Assembly: GCA_948525355.1 (NCBI GenBank)
Contig: CAOSOP010000020.1
Span: 1 to 12,193, forward strand
Direction: 5' to 3'
Source of the DNA: an uncultured Bacilli bacterium
Lineage (GTDB): Bacteria > Bacillota_I > Bacilli_A > RFN20 > CAG-288
DNA length: 12,193 bases
The notes under the pieces are model-generated. The model had not been told where the DNA came from. It saw only the letters and a list, made by a program, of their open reading frames with translations, and did no database searches. Shown here piece by piece: positions 8,063 through 12,193 of this stretch (positions are counted from its first letter, which is position 1; each line of letters begins with the position of its first letter). The position numbers and the translations under genes are program-made.

Positions 8063-9162
8063 TATACTTCCACCTCAAATAAGCATCAATAAAGCCATCC
8101 AAACCACCATCCATTACACTTTGAACACTGACTTCTTCATAAGAAGAACGATTGTCCTTGACTAAAGTATAAGGACAAAAAACATATGACCTTATTTGAC
8201 TTCCCCATTCTATATCCTTTTTTTGACCAGCAATTTTAGCCAAATGCTCTTCCTGTTTTTTTAGTTGCAGTTGAAATAGTCTTGAACGAAGTAAATTCAT
8301 TGCAATTTCTTTGTTTTGAATCTGCGAGCGTTCAACTTGACAACTAACAACTACACCTGTTGGTTTATGAGTAATTCTTACTGCGCTTTCAGTTTTATTA
8401 ACATTTTGACCACCAGCACCTTGACTGCGATAAGTATCTATTTCTAAATCACTATCTTTTATCTCGACATTGACAGTTGTATCGATCTCCGGCATAACAT
8501 TAACACTAGCAAAAGAAGTATGACGACTACCAGAAGCGTCAAATGGCGATATCCTTACTAAACGATGAACACCGCTTTCGCTCTTTAATCGTCCATAAGC
8601 ATTCTTTCCTTTAATCAAAATCGTTGCCGAAGATATGCCAGCCTCTTCACCTTCAAGTAAATCTATTACTGAATATGTATAACCATGCTTTTCAGCAAAA
8701 CGTGTGTACATACGCAAAAGCATTTGAGCCCAGTCATGAGCTTCAGTACCACCAGCACCAGGGTGGAATTCTAAAATAGCCGAGCATTTATCATAAGGTC
8801 CGCTGAGCAAAACATTTTCAGAAAAATCATCAATTTTTTTCTTTATCGTTTTTAATTCTTCTTCAAGTTGCTCTTGAAGCTCATTATCATTTTCGACTTT
8901 TAGAAACTCAATCAAAGATTCTAAATCTTCAATACTCTTATCGATTGAAACAATCGTATCTCTTCTATCTGCGAGTTTAGCAAGACTTGAAGTCAGCCTT
9001 GTCGCCTCAACACGATCGTTCCATATATCAGGAGAAGACGTTTTCTCTTCTAATTCAGCAATTTCTTTTTCTAAACTAGCTTTGTCAAAGACAACCTCTT
9101 AAATTTTTATAGCTTGCAACTATTTTATTGAATTCACTGCTTATTTCGTATAATTCTCTCAT
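8049..9162 (-). CDS. prfB: Peptide chain release factor 2, made by programmed +1 frameshift
   Basis: RF2 ends translation at UAA and UGA codons. The gene is in two frames: ATG 9160-9162 opens 25 codons (MRELYEISSEF...) ending at TGA 9085-9087; a +1 shift at the CTT before it continues in the second frame (GAC at 9084-9086) to TGA 8049-8051. The joined product is 370 residues. The recognition tripeptide SPF falls at 205-207 and the catalytic GGQ at 250-252, the same numbers as in E. coli RF2. A plain ORF caller sees only a 288-residue protein from an internal TTG (8913-8915) and would lose the first 82 residues. The start follows secA after 1 nt, and its GAGGAGG ribosome binding site lies in the last Glu codons of secA. 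The gene also ends on TGA, RF2's own codon. Confidence 0.96.
9084..9099 (-). promoter_or_regulatory. Programmed +1 frameshift site of prfB
   Basis: Read on the minus strand the codons are AGA GGT TGT CTT TGA C. All the known prfB elements are present: a Shine-Dalgarno-like AGAGGT, three nt, the slippery CTT, the poor stop context TGAC, and a stop at codon 26. When RF2 is scarce the ribosome slips +1 and makes RF2; when RF2 is plentiful it terminates. This is established autoregulation for this family, and the match is direct. Confidence 0.95.
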
Positions 9163-9163
9163 A

Positions 9164-11785
9164 TTATTCCTCCTCTTTTTTCTCGTTTTCTTTTTTTAGA
9201 AGCGGATTAATCGCATCCATAGATAGATTAGATGCTTTTAATAAAGTGGTCATAATATCTTCATTATCTGAAATTATAGTTGCTTTCTTACCGGCAGTAG
9301 TTGGACGCAAGTTAATTTTTTCACCTTCAGGTTTAGCAGGAGTTTCAGCTTGTTTATTAGCATTTGCTTCCTTGAGCTTCGCCTGTTCTTCAGCCTGTCT
9401 TTTTGCCAATTCTTGTGCACGCTTAATCTGATCAAGTTCTTCTTGTGTACGACGACGAATTTGAACATGGAGCAACATCTTAACAATATCAACACCAATA
9501 GTTTCAATCATCTTCTCAAACTTTTCATAACCTTCATTAGTATAAGCTTGGAGAGGATTGGTATTTGCATATGAACGAAGGTAGATAGCTTCACGAAGTT
9601 TAGCCATAGTATCAATGTGCTTTGTCCAGTTGCGGTCAACCATCTGCAAAGCAACAGCCTTTTCAACATAATTAACCTCTTCTTCATTCCAAGACAACTT
9701 CTTCTTCTCGTAATTATTAAGCAATACTTCTCCAAGAAGCTCAATTCCTTCATCTTGCGCAATATCTTCAAATACTTCTTTATTAATCGTTCCTTCAGGC
9801 AAAAACTGTGGTTCAATCATTTCCATTAATTTATCAGTGTCAACAACATTTTCCTGATCAATTACTTTCAAACTATCTTTAATCAAAGAGCGAGCACAGT
9901 TTTCAAAATAACGAGGAATATTGTTTGAAATACTTTCAGTAAACAATATTTCATCTCTTTGTTTATACATAATCTCTCTTTGTTTACGCAAAACATCATC
10001 ATAATCAAGCAATGACTTACGTGTATCAAAGTTCATACCTTCAACTCTTTTTTGAGCACTTGTAATTGCCTTGGTAAGTGTAGGACTCTTTATTTCTTCA
10101 TCACCATACTTTGCGAAAGCTTTGCGAACAAAGTCACTAGCAAATCTTCTCATCAAATCATCATCAATGGAGACGAAGAAACGCGAATAACCTGGATCAC
10201 CTTGACGTCCACTACGACCACGCAATTGGTTATCAATTCTTCTTGACTCATGTCTTTCAGTACCTAAAACACATAGTCCTCCAAGCTCCTTAACCTCATC
10301 AGAAATCTTAATATCAGTACCACGACCTGCCATATTAGTTGCAATAGTAATAGCACCCTTACGACCAGCATCCTCAATAATCTTAGCTTCTCTTGCATGA
10401 TTCTTAGCATTTAAAACTTCATGTGGTAATCCAAGTTCAACTAACAAATCATGAACAACTTCACTCTTTTCAACCGAAGGTGTACCGATTAAAATCGGTT
10501 GACCTTTTGCATGAATCTCAGCAACTTTCGCTACTAAAGCTTTATATTTTGCACTTTCAGAAGAGAAAATAGCATCAATATCATCAATTCTTTGAACTGG
10601 TCTATTAGTTGGAATACAAGTAACACGCATATTATAAATCTTTCTAAATTCTTCTTCTTCTGTCTTAGCAGTACCTGTCATACCAGAAAGTTTATCATAC
10701 AATCTAAAGAAGTTTTGATAAGTAATAGTTGCCATTGTAATAGTTTCAGGCTTAATTGTAACATGCTCCTTTGCTTGAATAGCTTGTTGTAAACCATCGG
10801 AATACTCTCTTCCTTCCATTGTACGACCAGTAAAAGTATCAATAAGAACAATTTCATTGTCCTTGACCATATACTCTGTATCTCTTCTCATAATAAAATT
10901 GGCCTTTAATGCTTGATGAATTCTATGAACCAAATCAGCATGTTCAGAAGAATAGATATTACTAATACCAAAAGCTGATTGAACTTTATCAACACCACTA
11001 TCAGTTAAAGAACAAGTTTTCTTTTTAATATCAATTTCAAAATCAGTTTTTCTTGATAAAGATTTAACACAACGATCAGCAAAAATATAAGAATTCGCTG
11101 TAACTCCACTACCACCAGATATGATGAGTGGTGTTCTAGATTCATCGATCAAAATAGAGTCGGCTTCATCAACGACAGCAAAATTAAGTCCACGTAAAAC
11201 TCTATCATTAGCCGAGCCAGCCATATTATCACGCAAATAGTCAAAACCAACTTCAGAGTTTGTTGTATATGTAATATCACATTGATATGCTTCTTGCTTT
11301 TGTTTTGTATCTTTTTCACGTAAGTTAATACCAACAGTTAAACCTAAGAAGCGATAAATCTGTCCCATCCATTCAGCATCACGACCTGCTAAGTATTCAT
11401 TAACAGTAACAACATGAACACCTTTACCAGTCAATGCATTAGTATAAACAGCCATTGTTTCCGTAAGAGTTTTACCTTCACCTGTTTTCATTTCAGCAAT
11501 ATCACCTTCATGCAAGACTTGAGCACCAAATACCTGAACGTCATAAGGATATTGTCCGATTACACGTCTAGCAGCTTCACGACAAACGGCAAATGCCTCA
11601 GGTTGAATCTCATCCAAAGTTTTACCAGAAGCAAGCAATTGTTTAAAATAAGGTGTCTTAGCTCTTAACTCATCATCAGTCAACTTTTCCATTTCCTCAG
11701 CATAAGCCAAGACTTTTGCAGCCTTTTTCTTAATTTTCTTGTATGCTCTTGCATCAATTCTAAATAACTTGTCTAAAAATCCCAT
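9164..11785 (-). CDS. secA: Protein translocase ATPase subunit SecA
   Basis: SecA is the ATP-driven motor that pushes unfolded preproteins through SecYEG. The 873-residue protein shows Walker A in TGEGKT (101-106), Walker B VVDEAD (204-209), the second nucleotide-binding fold with GRGTDIK (487-493), and the arginine-finger motif QLRGRSGRQGD (520-530). The preprotein cross-linking, helical scaffold and wing regions are in normal order. The C-terminal zinc-binding tail (CxCxS...CH) of many SecA proteins is absent: the last 70 or so residues contain no cysteine and end in a Lys/Glu-rich run. This fits a lineage without SecB, though tail loss occurs elsewhere too. AGAGGTGG precedes the ATG by about 4 nt, and a strong promoter lies about 75-100 nt upstream. 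It heads the whole gene array. Confidence 0.97.
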   Translation of the reverse strand: MGFLDKLFRIDARAYKKIKKKAAKVLAYAEEMEKLTDDELRAKTPYFKQLLASGKTLDEIQPEAFAVCREAARRVIGQYPYDVQVFGAQVLHEGDIAEMKTGEGKTLTETMAVYTNALTGKGVHVVTVNEYLAGRDAEWMGQIYRFLGLTVGINLREKDTKQKQEAYQCDITYTTNSEVGFDYLRDNMAGSANDRVLRGLNFAVVDEADSILIDESRTPLIISGGSGVTANSYIFADRCVKSLSRKTDFEIDIKKKTCSLTDSGVDKVQSAFGISNIYSSEHADLVHRIHQALKANFIMRRDTEYMVKDNEIVLIDTFTGRTMEGREYSDGLQQAIQAKEHVTIKPETITMATITYQNFFRLYDKLSGMTGTAKTEEEEFRKIYNMRVTCIPTNRPVQRIDDIDAIFSSESAKYKALVAKVAEIHAKGQPILIGTPSVEKSEVVHDLLVELGLPHEVLNAKNHAREAKIIEDAGRKGAITIATNMAGRGTDIKISDEVKELGGLCVLGTERHESRRIDNQLRGRSGRQGDPGYSRFFVSIDDDLMRRFASDFVRKAFAKYGDEEIKSPTLTKAITSAQKRVEGMNFDTRKSLLDYDDVLRKQREIMYKQRDEILFTESISNNIPRYFENCARSLIKDSLKVIDQENVVDTDKLMEMIEPQFLPEGTINKEVFEDIAQDEGIELLGEVLLNNYEKKKLSWNEEEVNYVEKAVALQMVDRNWTKHIDTMAKLREAIYLRSYANTNPLQAYTNEGYEKFEKMIETIGVDIVKMLLHVQIRRRTQEELDQIKRAQELAKRQAEEQAKLKEANANKQAETPAKPEGEKINLRPTTAGKKATIISDNEDIMTTLLKASNLSMDAINPLLKKENEKKEEE

Positions 11786-11856
11786 GTGTCCACCTCTCTA
11801 AATAAAAGTAATAAAATACAATCTAAAAACTATATCTAAATAGACATATCTTGGTT

Positions 11857-11885
11857 ATTATATAATTTTATTATATATTTATCAA
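11857..11885 (-). promoter_or_regulatory. Predicted sigma-A promoter of secA
   Basis: On the minus strand, TTGATA (11880-11885) is separated by exactly 17 nt from a perfect TATAAT (11857-11862). The predicted start near 11850 gives a leader of about 65 nt to the secA ATG. The leader is AT-rich with no obvious structure. The promoter sits just downstream of an intrinsic terminator, so secA is probably insulated from the upstream RNA. The surrounding sequence is extremely AT-rich, so chance matches are easier here than elsewhere. Confidence 0.7.
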
Positions 11886-11903
11886 TAACTAGATAATTAT
11901 AAT

Positions 11904-11930
11904 AAAAAAACCACTGGCGTTACCCAATGG
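11904..11930 (-). terminator. Intrinsic terminator upstream of secA
   Basis: On the minus strand CCATTGG (11924-11930) and CCAGTGG (11911-11917) form a 7-bp stem with one G-T wobble and a 6-nt loop, followed at once by seven T residues (11904-11910). This is a standard Rho-independent terminator and it works only in the minus direction. It implies a transcript arriving from the right, although no protein gene is there. Confidence 0.82.
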
Positions 11931-12058
11931 CCAATTTGCCCGGTATCCCACTGTCAACAAGGACCTTTACGCGTCCGGACGGGCTCCACTATAAGAATCC
12001 AGACCAGCTGGCAACACATAACTACCTGTTACTAAACTTCACAAGTTTTCCGCGATCA
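11904..12058 (-). ncRNA. Candidate structured non-coding RNA of unknown family, about 155 nt
   Basis: Between a TTGACA promoter and an intrinsic terminator lies a GC-rich stretch (56 of 100 bases G or C over 11911-12010, by hand count) in an otherwise very AT-rich region. It has no plausible reading frame. In minus-strand order I see a small hairpin AAACTT-GTG-AAGTTT near 12034-12048; then a long-range stem pairing TTGCC and TGGT (12003-12014, with a 3-nt bulge) with ACCG and GGCAA (11936-11944); inside it GTCTGGA (11998-12004) can pair with TCCGGAC (11973-11979), partly competing with the outer stem; then the terminator hairpin. I looked for SRP RNA, 6S RNA, tmRNA, RNase P, T-box, glmS and the common riboswitch signatures and recognised none. 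It could be an independent small RNA or the leader of a lost gene. Confidence 0.55.
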
Positions 12059-12063
12059 ATATT

Positions 12064-12092
12064 AGTCTATACATATACAAATATTATGTCAA
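12064..12092 (-). promoter_or_regulatory. Predicted promoter of the candidate RNA
   Basis: A perfect -35 TTGACA lies at 12087-12092 on the minus strand. The -10 is less clear: TATAGA (12066-12071) at 15-nt spacing or TAGACT (12064-12069) at 17-nt spacing, each matching four of six consensus bases. Either gives a transcript start near 12057-12059 that runs into the terminator at 11904-11930. Confidence 0.45.
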
Positions 12093-12127
12093 TGAATAAA
12101 AGAAGAAATCTTTGACATTAAAAATTA

Positions 12128-12193
12128 ATTGCTCACCCCCACTAACTCCCACACCTCCGAGGGAGCTTCCCCCGGAAGCGGACGAGGAGGTGT
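12128..12193. other. GC-rich hairpin element at the window edge, unidentified
   Basis: Bases 12131-12193 are about two-thirds G or C (42 of 63 by hand count). ACACCTCC (12151-12158) pairs perfectly with GGAGGTGT (12186-12193); inside, GCTTCC (12165-12170) pairs with GGAAGC (12174-12179) around a CCC loop, with an asymmetric-sequence internal loop between the two stems. Next to it, 12131-12150 is C-rich on the plus strand. No tRNA, rRNA or standard RNA motif was recognised. A minus-strand frame is open from the edge to TAA at 12125-12127 (22 codons, containing PPRPLPGEAPSE), but I regard this as an incidental reading of structured or repeat DNA. It could be the end of a structured RNA entering from the right, or a dispersed palindromic repeat. 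Confidence 0.4.

Noticed and set aside
9274..11668. Numerous open frames on both strands within secA
   Set aside because: They are shadows of a strong, full-length SecA reading frame and lack ribosome binding sites or recognisable domains.
11936..12014. T-box or c-di-GMP riboswitch, from GGACGCGTAAAGG and GTGGGATACCGGG
   Set aside because: The T-box signature GGTGGNACCGCG and the GEMM core are not present; the similarity is a few bases only.
12060..12092. A dif-like half site, TTATGTCAAT, close to an XerD arm and in the same window as xerC
   Set aside because: The left arm does not match the XerC consensus, and the same bases are explained by the TTGACA -35 element.
11927..12115. Plus-strand frame of 62 codons upstream of secA
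   Set aside because: It has no ribosome binding site, lies across the terminator hairpin and candidate RNA, and its composition reads like translated structured RNA.
12128..12193. glmS ribozyme, because of GACGAGGAGG near the plus-strand end
   Set aside because: The cleavage-site and P1/P2 context of glmS is missing and the same bases form the outer hairpin; resemblance is limited to a short purine-rich string.

Overview
This window looks like part of the chromosome of an AT-rich, low-GC Gram-positive bacterium (Bacillota). I favour a Bacilli, Erysipelotrichia or RF39-like lineage. The evidence is the strong AT bias, AGGAGG-type ribosome binding sites, and gene orders that match the Bacillus core genome. 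TGA is a real stop codon here: release factor 2 is encoded, its mRNA carries the classic TGA frameshift site, and prfB, rbgA and dprA all end in TGA. That rules out the Mycoplasma genetic code.

All nine clear genes lie on the minus strand and read right to left: secA, prfB, a YitT-family membrane protein, rbgA, rnhB, dprA, topA, trmFO, xerC. They are packed tightly. Five junctions overlap by 8 to 22 nt, one gap is 1 nt, one is 20 nt, and the only larger gap (61 nt, before topA) holds a near-consensus promoter. The set joins two neighbourhoods that, as I recall, are separate in Bacillus subtilis: secA-prfB-(YitT-type yvjA), and rbgA-rnhB-(...)-dprA-topA-trmFO(gid)-xerC(codV). The hslV-hslU-codY genes that follow codV in Bacillus are absent. 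Instead xerC is met head-on, after a 3-nt gap, by an unrecognised plus-strand open frame.

The genes serve core processes: protein export (SecA), translation termination (RF2), 50S ribosome assembly (RbgA), removal of RNA from DNA (RNase HII), protection and RecA loading of incoming single-stranded DNA (DprA), DNA relaxation (TopA), tRNA m5U54 methylation (TrmFO) and chromosome dimer resolution (XerC).

The most interesting part is the roughly 400 nt upstream of secA (11786-12193). It holds a strong secA promoter, an intrinsic terminator, and a GC-rich, structured stretch that looks like a separate minus-strand non-coding RNA of about 155 nt with its own TTGACA promoter. I could not assign this RNA to a family. 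Beyond an AT-rich spacer, the window ends exactly on the last base of a second very GC-rich hairpin (12151-12193). I found no CRISPR array, tRNA, rRNA, insertion sequence or defence system.
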